Assembly (NCBI GenBank): GCA_030435675.1
Contig: CM059622.1
Coordinates: 1,612,001-1,676,000 of the forward strand
Source of the DNA: Steinernema hermaphroditum
Taxonomy: Eukaryota > Nematoda > Chromadorea > Rhabditida > Steinernematidae
Direction of reading: 5' to 3'
DNA: 64,000 nucleotides
This document shows positions 1-9,889 of this stretch, piece by piece. Under the pieces are notes generated by a model that did no database searches, was not told the DNA's origin, and saw nothing but the letters and a program-made list of their open reading frames with translations. The stretch's first letter is position 1. Every line of letters begins with the position of its first letter. The position numbers were made by a program, and so were the translations under genes.

Positions 1-413
1 GGGAATGGAATTCACATATATTTTTGCGCCTTTTTATGATCCATGGCCTTTCCGTCTAGCACAAAATAACGTCATTTCGGTATCGGTCTTCAAACAGTGG
101 AATGTTTTGCTCTATCCACCAGTTACGAATGATCGAAGAGATTTTAAATTTTTTATTTTTTCTGACTTTTCTGTCATTTTTGTCACTTATTTTTCTCGCA
201 CTATTGCTGGTTACGACCCCGTGGAGGTTTTATATAGCGACTTTACATGTAAAAAAGGTTTTTGTAGCGTAATGTAAGCGAGAATTGCAATCGAGAAACA
301 AAGGAAGATTGATGTATATCCATATCATCATTTTATGAATCTTTTATATTTTCGGACATATTGCCCGAGACTTAAAGCCATGAAGCCTAGGATAGAAGCA
401 TTGCGAGAATGAG

Positions 414-472
414 ATATACTTGATTATATACTTGATACTTGTATACTTGTACACTTATATACTATCTTCATT
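414..472. repeat. Imperfect TATACTTG-type microsatellite
   Basis: Five to six imperfect iterations of an 8-nt TATACTTG-like unit are visible, with interruptions such as TGTATACTTGTACACTT. There is no sign of function. Confidence 0.6.
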
Positions 473-839
473 TGGTATGAAGCGACTTTCAATCTATGTA
501 AAAAGACCAATATTTCGACGGATTTTTGCCTTGGTTTCATGATGGTAACTATGTGAAAACGACGTGTTATACATTCGCAACACTCTGAGATTTTTTAGGA
601 ATCTTGCGTTGCATGTGAGGCATGTGCTAGCGACCGCTTAACTCTAATCACCAGTTACAAATGATCGGAGGGCATAACCCAAATGAAACTGTCCATCCTA
701 AGTTTTTTATTCCCTTTGAGACGCGTCCATTTTCCATTTAATCTCTTTTCATTAGCCGCGCTAATCCCTCGGTGGCAGTGTGGGGGTTCCCCCTCGATGT
801 ATGCATACACTTTGCAGTCCATCAATCTCCATTCACCCT

Positions 840-1115
840 CTCCCCGCGGCTGCACAACCCGTCACTCATCCATCCCTACTCATCGCCATGGCCATCGTTT
901 CCCCTTTTAGCAAACGAATCGCCTCCGCCGCCGCCGTTCGTTCCATTACATCGCTTTGGCAGGAAATGCCATCAAAGACGCTTTAGGCATGCGCGCGACA
1001 ACGACGCTTGATTAGAGGCGCTGCAGCGCGCAAAAAGAAGCTTTTTGGCGCCCTTCGGGAACGGCGGCGAGCCGTCGACGCGGCCATGGACAAAAGAGGG
1101 CTAAATGAGTTTAGC
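840..1115. other. CpG-rich island, candidate cis-regulatory module
   Basis: A G+C and CpG-rich patch with GCC repeats (921-934) and GCGC-containing palindromes, for example around 988-1030, stands out from A+T-rich surroundings. It contains no ATTTTTG heptamer. Several short overlapping open frames exist, as expected in stop-poor G+C-rich DNA, and none resembles a known protein. Confidence 0.3.
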
Positions 1116-1689
1116 GAAGAGTGGAGGCGGCCAGCTTGGTATGATGTATTCTGGGAGATCTGGTTCATGGTCCGTCAAAGACAGGCAGGCAAAGGCTGTA
1201 GTAATTATAAACGAAAAAGTAACATCGAGAAGTTAATTATGCATCCCCAGAGACGCTCTATGGATTCGATAACATATCTACGTAGACGGCAAAAACGTCT
1301 CGGGTGGGGTCTCCAGGGATGGACAGGAAGTGGATGCGGATAAATCTTTGTGAATAATGCGGCGACGAGGAACCGACGGTTGTTTGTTGCAACAGGCTAT
1401 TAACACTACGTCTAAAAGTCGAGAGTTCAAGAAGCTCAGACGTCGAAATGGAACTATAAACAACAATTATACGATTATTCTAAGGGAAATTGTTATGAAA
1501 ACAGGTCGGAAATGGACTCTAATCGACGTGTTTGGAAGACGACATCGGAGTAGGGGATAGATCTCGTTGAAATATAGGGTGCTAACGGATGATGTATTTG
1601 GTGGAAAGCGACCGAAAGTGAGCCCGATGTGGAAGGTGTTATGGATGGATATGACACTTCTTGATCGGATAGAAACGAAGAATACTGAA

Positions 1690-2110
1690 TGGGGAGTGAC
1701 CTGCCTTGTTCAAGATGGACCTAACCAGTTAAGCAGATACATATGAAGATGGGGCTGCCAGAAGGGTCCTGCTTTGATTGATATCTAGAGGCTAGGTGCT
1801 CGGACTTTGGAAGATTTTCGGTAAATGATCGTCATACGCAGGCCTGGAGATTGATATTTAGAGCTTAATGAGATGTACAGGTTAGGAATGTCTTTACGGT
1901 TCTCGTACTTTGGAAGGTTTAGATTTTTGCTTATACTGTTTTCAGGTGACCAGGCCTTGAGTGATCAGAGGGGTCCTGTCCTAGTCGATATGGAGTTAAG
2001 GAGATACATATGAAGGTGGGACTGTTCGGACTTTGAAAGCTTTGAAAGATTTTTGGTAAAGAATGTTTGTGCGCTCAGGTGGCCAGGCTCGTTTTCCAGC
2101 CTTGCTTGAA
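1690..2110. repeat. Diverged local tandem repeat
   Basis: Blocks near 1728-1850 and 1990-2090 share GTTAAG-GAGATACATATGAAG, a GACTTTG/GGAAG segment and a GAT-TTT-GGTAAA segment in the same order. An intermediate, more diverged copy lies between them. The heptamer is intact in the later copies (1923, 2049) and mutated to ATTTTCG in the first. Confidence 0.55.
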
Positions 2111-2467
2111 CCTGTTCCTTGGGGTAGCTCCCTCAAAAGACAGCTCTATTTTATGAGCATGATTCACTGCTAATAATTGTCGTGAAATTGCTCTGAAAAC
2201 AGAGTTGTTTTTTGGCTTTTGAGGCTACAGAAATAGCTATAGGGCCTGCCGTTCCAAAGAACAAGGACCTTTCCGAATAGCCCAATCTGTATGATAGTAG
2301 AGGTCATCCATCAAAAATGCAAATCGCTTTAGTTCGCTTGAATGGGGAACAAGGTCGCACTTTCTAACTCGTTCTTCATTCAGCAAAGGATGTGAGAGGG
2401 ACTCAAATCAAATCTAACCGAGTTCCTTGTCCATCATCATCACAAAGAGCCTTCGTTCCAAACCTAC

Positions 2468-3239
2468 TGTTAGTCAGCATGGACGCCTTCTTGAGCAACT
2501 TGACAAACTCTTCCCGTCTGGTCACCTGCTCGCTGAACATCTCCATGCTCCACGCGATGTCTTTTTGATTCTTGAACACGTTCTTGATGGCGTTGAGGGA
2601 AAAGAAGCATTCGCTTCTTCCATGCGACGTGCCATGTACAGCCTGGTCGTTGAAGAAGAAGTGGAAGCGTCGCCATTGGAACTGGGACACCATCTTGATC
2701 ATTAGATGCGCGATGGTACGGTAGGTTCCCATGAGCCGCGTGAGCAGAGGGAACTCCACTCTGTCGCCGAGTTCGTCGACCATGGCACTGGTGGTGAAGA
2801 CGGGAACGCCTCGTTGCCAGTACTGCGACATCCTGGCCACCGGGGCCAGGGCGAATACGTAGGCCATGCCCATGACGGCGTCGACACTGTTGGCACAGTA
2901 CCTGTCGACGATTCGTTGAGGGCCAACCGCGTCGGAGAGTTGCGTGTCGACGTAGGTTATCCTGAGGGCTCGATTCGGGAGAAGCCTCATCTTCTTCTGG
3001 ATATCTTCGACGGCCACGTCGAAAACCGGCTGCGCTTTGCCGATGGTAAGCCGAAAGGGGTTCCGGAGCTTGGTGCCCTCATCGTAGGGAAGCCCGACGA
3101 CGATGTCCAGCGGGAACTGAGGTGGTGCTGGTGCATTATGCTGGCGGTAGGCGCCGACAACCGGCGGTTTCCAGCCGGGACCCGGTATGGAAATTAGCAG
3201 CAGTAGAAGAACAAAGCAGAAGACGACAAAAGTCGTCAT
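2468..3239 (-). CDS. Exon A: 5' coding exon of a receptor guanylyl cyclase-like (ANF-receptor) protein, N-terminal ligand-binding part
   Basis: Partial gene: 257 codons plus one base. The ATG at 3239 is chosen because the frame upstream reaches only a TTG, and because this Met directly precedes a hydrophobic signal sequence (residues 2-19). Residues ~43-257 follow the type I periplasmic-binding-like ANF-receptor fold: PFRLTIGKAQPVFDVAVEDI (61-80), DTQLSDAVGP (98-107), ALAPVARMS (130-138), LLTR (165-168) and the ECFFSLNAI block (210-218). In the family this lobe binds a peptide or other ligand outside the cell and controls an intracellular guanylyl cyclase. The canonical first disulfide cysteines are replaced (Leu101, Tyr127); Cys115 and Cys211 remain. 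Coding similarity to exons B and C stops after Asn257, at a donor A|GTAGGT (GT at 2467-2466), and the frame beyond soon stops. Downstream exons are not seen. A gcy-28-like identity is plausible but unproven. Confidence 0.8.
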
Positions 3240-3720
3240 GTCGCGGCGGGAAACTGCGACTGCGGCTTCGCCGCACCCATCCAAATTGGAAATTGTGTTA
3301 GCGTCCTCAGCGGCGTCCGAGCCGGACTCGGCGGCGTCGCGTGGCGTCGAGCATCGTCGTCACGAGCGGCGGCGGCAGGCGGAGGGATGAGTAGAGGTCC
3401 GGCGGCGTCACTGGCGCGCGACGCCTTAGGCTAGTGTTTTCGTGAAAAAATCAAATTTTGCGCCGATGCGTCAAAGGGCTAAAGGGCGGTGGCGGTGGAG
3501 GGTGTTTGAAGAAGTTCAACGCGTCATTATATGTGGCTTAATGAAATATTTACGACGATGAAACATCGCGCGCGGGGGATGGGTCGCATTGATTGCGGCA
3601 CGGGAAGTGGTTAGGCAGCAGTTAAGGGTAATTGGAAATCGTTTTATGTTGGTGTTTAAATGGGCGCCGGCGCGATCGGACCCTTAGCGACTGACGCTCT
3701 ATTTTGGGACTTTATGGGGA
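3240..3720 (-). promoter_or_regulatory. CpG-rich 5' flank / 5' UTR of exon A, with a uORF abutting the start
   Basis: The region is strongly CpG-rich with GGC/GCG runs, and I see no TATA box. On the minus strand an upstream ATG at 3280 opens a 14-codon frame whose TGA (3238-3236) overlaps the exon A start as ATGA. That arrangement would allow reinitiation if the transcript begins upstream of 3280. Farther out are TAATTG-like and TTTATGG sites (about 3630-3720). A transcription start cannot be placed from sequence alone. Confidence 0.4.
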
Positions 3721-4141
3721 CGGGTTTTATTGCTTTATGCAGTGGAAAAAGTGCATTTCTGCGAACTCGCAAAGTTTGAGTGCGCGGCTATGACGAATAG
3801 AGACGGGTTAAAAAGTTGGCATCAATTAAGAGCTATGAGATGGTCGCTGATCAAGACGTATGTTTACATGATGGTAGCCAGGAAATATCGCTTCTTCGCG
3901 GATATGATGTATAGCGGATGTGATGACGGGAAAAACGTGATGGCTCGATTCTCTCTCGAGGAAAGCAAAGCCACAGGTAGGCAGGGAGAGGAAGTCTGTC
4001 TATTCAGCATGTATTCTCTGTACCTGATGTTAAGATGGCTTGAAATAGAACTCTATAGAAGTTAGTGTAAAAAGGCATATGGTGAAAAGACATGGGATAA
4101 TTCAAGCCTTGATAGAAGCGTGTCAGTTTCAGGGTTTAATT
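3721..4141. other. Non-coding spacer, nothing recognised
   Basis: Transition from the exon A CpG-rich flank to heptamer-bearing desert. One open frame on + has no recognisable domain, and I see no heptamer, repeat or RNA gene. Confidence 0.35.
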
Positions 4142-4980
4142 GGATGCGATTTTTGTTCTACAATGATGGAACATTTTTGGAATTCGAGGTTTGTAGATGG
4201 GGTACACGACTAGTCCTTTAATTGAGGCACAGACGAATATGACGTGAAACACTATATATGGATGGGAGGGCTGTGTACTGTCTATCGAAGCGCATATCTG
4301 ATCCAGATTATAATGAATCCGTTTTTAGATGTTCTACAGAAACAGTTATTGTTCGAAAATTTTTGTCGCGATGACAGACCAGTATCTTTGGTCAAAATGC
4401 GCCTTTTGACTTCTTCTTACCATGGCATCGTATGGTCAATGTATAAACCATAAAAGCCATAAATCACAAGAAAATTTTTGTTGTTTACAAGTACAAGGAT
4501 CGAGAGACAAGACATGGATTTTAACTAGGCATTTGTAACACGATGACTATAATCTATCAAATGATCGTTGATTCTGTAAGGCTTCTGTTTCGCAGAGCTT
4601 TTAGATCTCTACAGAATCGCACAACAAGCATTTGATTTTTGCATTTGATATTTGATAATTTTTGGAATCACGAGATGGAACACACGACCGACTTCAATCG
4701 ACGCAGTATGCCATGAGGCACAATATAGGGCCAGAGGAACTGTGTAGACTGTCCGTCAAAGGGCATGTCCGATCTGCCCTCAACAACAAGAGAGTAAGTC
4801 AATATCTCGGTGAGATGCGACTTTAGATGTTCTACAGAATGATGTAACAGGCACTGCAAGAAAATTTTTATCTGGGCTGCCCTCAACACAAAGTATCCCT
4901 GGTCCAATATCGCTGATTCACAATGCGTCTCTGACCTCCTCTTGGCCTGTCATTGAATGGTCAGAAATCACAGCAGAAGT
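4142..4980. repeat. Diverged tandem duplication, offset about 485-500 bp
   Basis: Two units (about 4142-4460 and 4650-4980) share several blocks in the same order: ATTTTTGGAAT, a GGTACACGAC/AACACACGACC block, CTGTGTA-CTGTC, TTTAGATGTTCTACAGAA and a closing TGG-CAT-GAATGGTCA block. The first heptamer is intact in both copies (4173 and 4658). The second is intact in copy 1 (4359) and changed to ATTTTTA in copy 2 (about 4866). Confidence 0.7.
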
Positions 4981-6625
4981 TTTGTGAATGAGGATAAGAA
5001 GGATAAAATAGTGTGAAATGACTTAGATTTAAAGGTTTGTAAGTTTCAAGCCGGAATCGTGTGTTTAAAATATTATTGAACAGGCGACTTCGAAATTCAG
5101 CACGATGACTATGTCGTCTGTTTCGTAAAGCCACTAAACATGATATCAAGTCGATAATTATGGTTTTGCCATGTAATAGTAGAGGCTGCGTGAGGTATGA
5201 TGTAGGAAAGATGTTTACATTTAAGGTGACCAGTGATTAGAGTGTTGTAAAAACACTGTCGAGGGAACATAGATGGGTAGGGCTCCAGTAACTGGAACTC
5301 CGAGCTTCCGGTCACCATTCTGATTACCGAAAAAATGGCTTCTCTGATGGTCTACGCTTTCTCGCGCTGATGTGGGGAGACAGTAGTGCCTAATAAGGGG
5401 CTCGATTTTTCGACTGATTGGATACCAGTCTATCTCTAGCAGGAAGACCAGTTTCGCTTGTTCAAAAAGTAATTCAAGTGATCGTTGTATTTTTGCCGAT
5501 TCTTTTTCTAATTTGGAATAATTTTTGGTTGAAAGGTGGAACCACATACAGACAGATGCCAATATTGTAACCGTTTCTGATTTTGGAGTTGTGTAAATGG
5601 TTGCATAATTAACGGTGTTTCTCATAATCTAATTTTTGAGTTGTGGACATAAACATAAGTTCTCTACGGTTTTTTCTTGTTTCACACTCAATTTCTCATG
5701 AGGTCACCCCATGAACTACAATTCAATTACAGAGTGAAGGCGTTTGATTGTACCATTCATGCCTAAATTAGAACAGCTTTCTTTCTGAACAACAACTTTC
5801 GAAAGGGAACCCGGAATAAACAATCTATTTTTACACACAGCGGTTTCCGTCAATCAGTCGTCTTATTCTCTCATCGCTTTACTCATTGAGTTTCTTCGCC
5901 TTTCATGGATTTCAATTTTTGGATGCTCGCAGCTTTTTTCGTTTATTGTTGCTAGTACACGCTGTACTTCTGGCCCCATCTGGTCTTCATTCATTTCTTT
6001 CTATAGTACAACATCAAAGTAATAGTTCTGCTATTTTTGGGTCCAATAAGGTTGTGTGGGTCTAGTGATGTGATGCGTTTGTCCAATGATAAAATCGGCG
6101 ATTTGTGTTTGATCCCTCGATTCTAAAGTATCGCTTTCAACCCATACTTTCCTACAGAACATCACTTAAACGGTTATGGTCTATATTTTTGCGAAGTGTG
6201 AATTTGTAGGTATATTGCTCTATCATATCGCTTAACTGAAACCGGGACACCGTAAGTCGTAACACGTAACACTATCCGAGTCGCAAAACCCGTCAAGAGA
6301 ACATCCAAACAGATTGGTGCCTTGGATTGGACCAGTGAATTTTCCATGTAGAACACATTATATTTGCTGAGCCTTCCTTTTGAACTGGACTGCAGTGGGT
6401 AGAGGGTAAAGGAGGCCCATTTTATACGATGCGACTGCACAAGACCGTACAGTCTGAAAATGACCTCTTAGTGTCAGAACAAAGAGCTCTTAACAAAGAG
6501 CTCGAGCTCAATAAACTCTTTCTGAAAACCTTACCTTTTTAGGTTCAAACCATTAATAAAAAATATGTAATTCCTCACGAGATGTTCAGAAATCAGATAG
6601 AAACCGACGCGAATTGCGAAATATT

Positions 6626-6675
6626 GAGCCGAGCCATCTCCCATTGGGCTCGAGTGGCTCGACTAGGCTCGGCTC
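6626..6675. repeat. Short G+C-rich inverted repeat (GAGCCGAGCC / GGCTCGGCTC)
   Basis: A perfect 10-bp inverted repeat: GAGCCGAGCC at 6626-6635 and its complement GGCTCGGCTC at 6666-6675, with a 30-nt loop. The terminal motif resembles the ends of the longer foldback at 36069-36286 and a GGAGCCGGCTCGG patch near 34750, suggesting a small foldback family. Confidence 0.45.
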
Positions 6676-8079
6676 AGTTGGTATCTCTGATTGGGGGTGG
6701 CATGTACAACTCCCTAGTGTTCCACTCCTTCTGGAAGTCGAAGCTACTGAAGACGAAATTGAGGATCGACCGCTTCGAGATCGACCGCTAACCCCTGATA
6801 AAAAGCGAAAAGTGTCCAATAGTTTACAGACATTATTTTTCTACTCTTACGAGATTAAGATTTTTGCGGATGATGCGATATTTTATCAAATTGACATTTC
6901 GATTTCTTCTCTTATCAACACGAACATAGTCCTAAGCTCGCCTCTGATCGATGACACAAAGGACATGGCCAAAGAGCGCAAGAATCGATTTGTTCGCCCA
7001 TGCAATTAAACTAAATGAAAGTTTTGTTTTCGTGTTGCGGGTGGAAAGGACACGAGAACTAATTATTTTGAAGTTTTACGATGTCAGCGAAGAAGGAGAG
7101 TGACATTTTTGGAGAAGGCTTGAAGCGTATTTGAGGGATAAACTGGTGCATGAGCCGTTTGAGGCGCTTTTGCGGTGGTTCCGGTGGATGTGTTCAAACC
7201 AATTTTTGTTATTATGATCCGTAAGTAGGCGATATATTAGGAATTTTTGGAACATCTTCGGGAGTTCGAAGAGATGAAAAACGGCTTCGATTTAGTTAAA
7301 AGCAATAGGGAGGATTTTTGCCCGTTCCGCGTAGACAATATTCCCACGCCCCATAATAGTGAATAGTGTGGTGCCATGTGGATAGCCCCATCAGGTATGA
7401 GTTGCGTATCGCTTGCGTCATATACAGAAGCCAAAATGCTTCATGCCTATAGTTATTCTTTCGGATAAGTCCTTCAGTTATTGCAGACAAGGTAGGATTG
7501 CTTCATTGCTTCATCGTATTTTGCTCAGTGCGATACGTGAAAGCTAATGGAATTTTTGATTGGCGTGCTTTGTGCGCGGCGATCGACCGATACGTATTCA
7601 TTTTTGCTCAGTCATCCTTCTGTAAATACAGAATTTTTAAGATCCTATGAAGTGGACGCTTTTGACATTCTTGGACATACTTGAGCGCACTTATCTCTTA
7701 CTTGGAAGCTCTAAATTTTTGTGGTGTTTCTTGCTTAGACTGAAATTTTTTTGGCTTTTCTAAAAGCTAGCACCATTTTATAGTGACATTTTTGTTGTGC
7801 TATGTCATAAATTGTGGGATGCGTACTGTAGTTGAAAAGGGATGATCAACATTATCACAACAACGCAACGTAAAACTGGGCTAGATTTCGTAGCTGGAAG
7901 AGAAGAGAACTGGAAGAGAACACCACTCGCAGCGGCTGACGAGCAGAAACATTTCAATTAACACAAGTCCGATTGGATCGAATATTAATGAAATAAGTAG
8001 GAAGCTTCGCTTGCGAAAGGCTGACTGAAAGCGGAAATCGACTGGTTGGTGGCCAGCCACCTGGGCAGTTTCCATCAAT

Positions 8080-8560
8080 CCCTTGGTTCTTTCTCTTCAC
8101 AAAAAAGAGCGAATTGATCGACCCCTTCTAACCGAAAAAACCGGTTGCTTCCTAATCGTTCGCGACACCTTTGGAACTCTCCGTTTGCACAACTCCTGCA
8201 CGGACGCTTCCACATCGCCTGTTCGATCAATTGCCCCCCAGAAGCAGTCAGGTTTTTGCGACACCCTATGCACACGGTGATTTATATCGACGCTAATTTC
8301 CGTCTGCATCGCCCGCTGCAAGCGGTGAACAAACAGGCGCAGCGATCGATGGACCCTTCGCCAATCGGCTTATCGGATGTCGTCGTGAAATTTGCAGAAA
8401 AAAGTGACAGCGACGCTTATCAGCCGCGGGCGCTGATCGTGTTTTCGGGAGATTAGAAATGTGCGACGGTGACGGCGGCGGGTCGTCGGACAATCGATTG
8501 ACTGTGGGTGATGCAGGCGGGGGTCATGTAGGATAAGAGATTGATGGGGGTGTTGATTTA
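8080..8560. other. CpG-rich island, candidate cis-regulatory module
   Basis: G+C-rich, CpG-dense stretch without ATTTTTG, bounded by A+T-rich heptamer sequence. It includes TTATCAGCCGCGGGCGCTG and several CGATCG motifs. All six frames contain short open stretches, as such composition predicts, and none has a recognisable domain. Confidence 0.3.
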
Positions 8561-9312
8561 AGTCGATCTTTGGATGATTGTCAGTTTTTAGGGAGCTTTG
8601 GTTGAGGAAAGAGATTGCTTCTATTGAAAATTTCAATCGAAATTGCTTCAGTGAAACTATAATTTTTGAGGCTTGGTGTAAATGTTGACAGATCGCGAGC
8701 ATCTACAGCATGTTCATCTTTTGTCATGCATAACTGATGAATATAGATGTATATAACAATCACATTCTTTTGATACATATAAGCAAAACGACATATGTGA
8801 GTAAAGGTTTACGCCTTTCGAATGGCTAGTTAGTCATACTTTTTGAGAATACAAGGGTCACTTGGTCTCTATTCCTAAAAGTAGAAATGAGCTCGTGGAT
8901 ATGCTATGCTATCGATAGCAGACATAGCAGTTATCGATCTGGCACAAAGAACTGTAAACGTAAGGAGCGCTTCACAGGCGACATTTTCAATGCGACAACC
9001 CGAATACTAGCTTGGTGTAGTGGACTGAAGTGGATGTAAAACGCATCATAATCGAATTTTTGGGAGCAGGACTCGACTCAGACGAAAACTGGGACTCCTT
9101 TGAGCTGCGATTTTGGATCGAATGCTTCTTCTACTTTATTCTGAACTGATGTTCGCAAAATTCGAATAGCGCTTTGATCGCAGCCCCTTTCATTCTGGAA
9201 AGCTGAAGGGTATTGAATATGGTGAGATTTTTGAATTCTTGCGTTGTTGGATTTACATGTTTGGGTCATATTTTGGGCGCTTTTTAGGATGTTTAGGTAA
9301 ACTAAGGTTTCC

Positions 9313-9575
9313 TTGTTTTAATTGAAGAACTGATTTAAATTTTTGCGTTAAGTTGGTTCTTTTCTCGAATCTTACACTGCTCTATGTGCTATTATCTACG
9401 CTTTTACCTTTTATATTTGTATATGTATTTTTGACATCAGGCTTTATAGTTATTTAAAATGCCATCTTGTTTTAAGTGAAGAACTGATGTAATTTTTGCA
9501 CCAAGTGTGTTACTTGAAGAGTCTTACACTACGACTTCTATGTGCTGTTATCTACGCTTTTCTGCCTAATTCTAA
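9313..9575. repeat. Tandem duplication, about 156 bp, one heptamer per copy
   Basis: Copies at about 9313-9420 and 9468-9575 share TGTTTTAA-TGAAGAACTGAT, then the heptamer (9339 and 9492), TCTTACACT, and TCTATGTGCT-TTATCTACGCTTTT. Intervening bases have diverged while the heptamer is identical in both. Confidence 0.75.
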
Positions 9576-9889
9576 TTCGATGATAGAATTCGATTCAAGA
9601 TAGGCTTAATACTAAACTTTGCTACTCTCCCTTTTTTGAATGACTGGATGATTTTTCGGTGGAATGCCAGCCCTAGCTCTCACCACGATTGGCGTATTGT
9701 TCATATACTTTTTATCGCCGAACTTCTCCCTGTTCTTCGTCGTTAGAGTGTTTCACTTTTATAATTTTGGACTTAAACTCGTTACCGAGATACAACGTTT
9801 TGTTGACACGATTTTTGTAGATGCCTTGCGTTTTCGATCGCCAGTACAAGGCAGGACTTTTCGTCGTATCGTTTTGTCAATCTTTGCAA

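Larger units (their letters stand above)
1..2467. other. Non-coding desert left of exon A (would lie in its first intron)
   Basis: No coding exon is recognised. On the minus strand this follows the splice donor of exon A, so it should be intronic for that transcript. It holds five + strand ATTTTTG heptamers (20, 176, 522, 1923, 2049) and one opposite CAAAAAT (2312), a TATACTTG-like microsatellite, a CpG-rich patch near 0.85-1.1 kb and a diverged tandem repeat at 1.7-2.1 kb. I looked on the minus strand for the continuation of the ligand-binding fold and found none. Confidence 0.5.
4981..9312. other. Heptamer-bearing desert without recognisable genes
   Basis: A+T-rich DNA with roughly 19 + strand heptamers. 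I see no tRNA, no splice-supported exon and no transposase. Two sub-features are a short G+C-rich inverted repeat near 6626-6675 and a CpG-rich island at about 8080-8560. No continuation of the exon B reading frame was recognised on the minus strand. Confidence 0.4.

Noticed and set aside
2403..2466. Extension of the exon A frame past the proposed donor
   Set aside because: Similarity among the three exons stops at the same Asn codon and a GTNGGTTT donor lies there in each.
2706..3197. 163-codon + strand frame
   Set aside because: Antisense shadow of exon A; no domain of its own.
3240..3284. N-terminal extension of exon A from 3284 (and of exon C from 39193)
   Set aside because: Those positions are TTG, not ATG; the first in-frame ATGs (3239, 39187) directly precede the signal sequences.
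3730..4065. 111-codon + strand frame next to exon A
   Set aside because: No recognisable motif; the stretch is low in stops by chance and lacks splice or start support.
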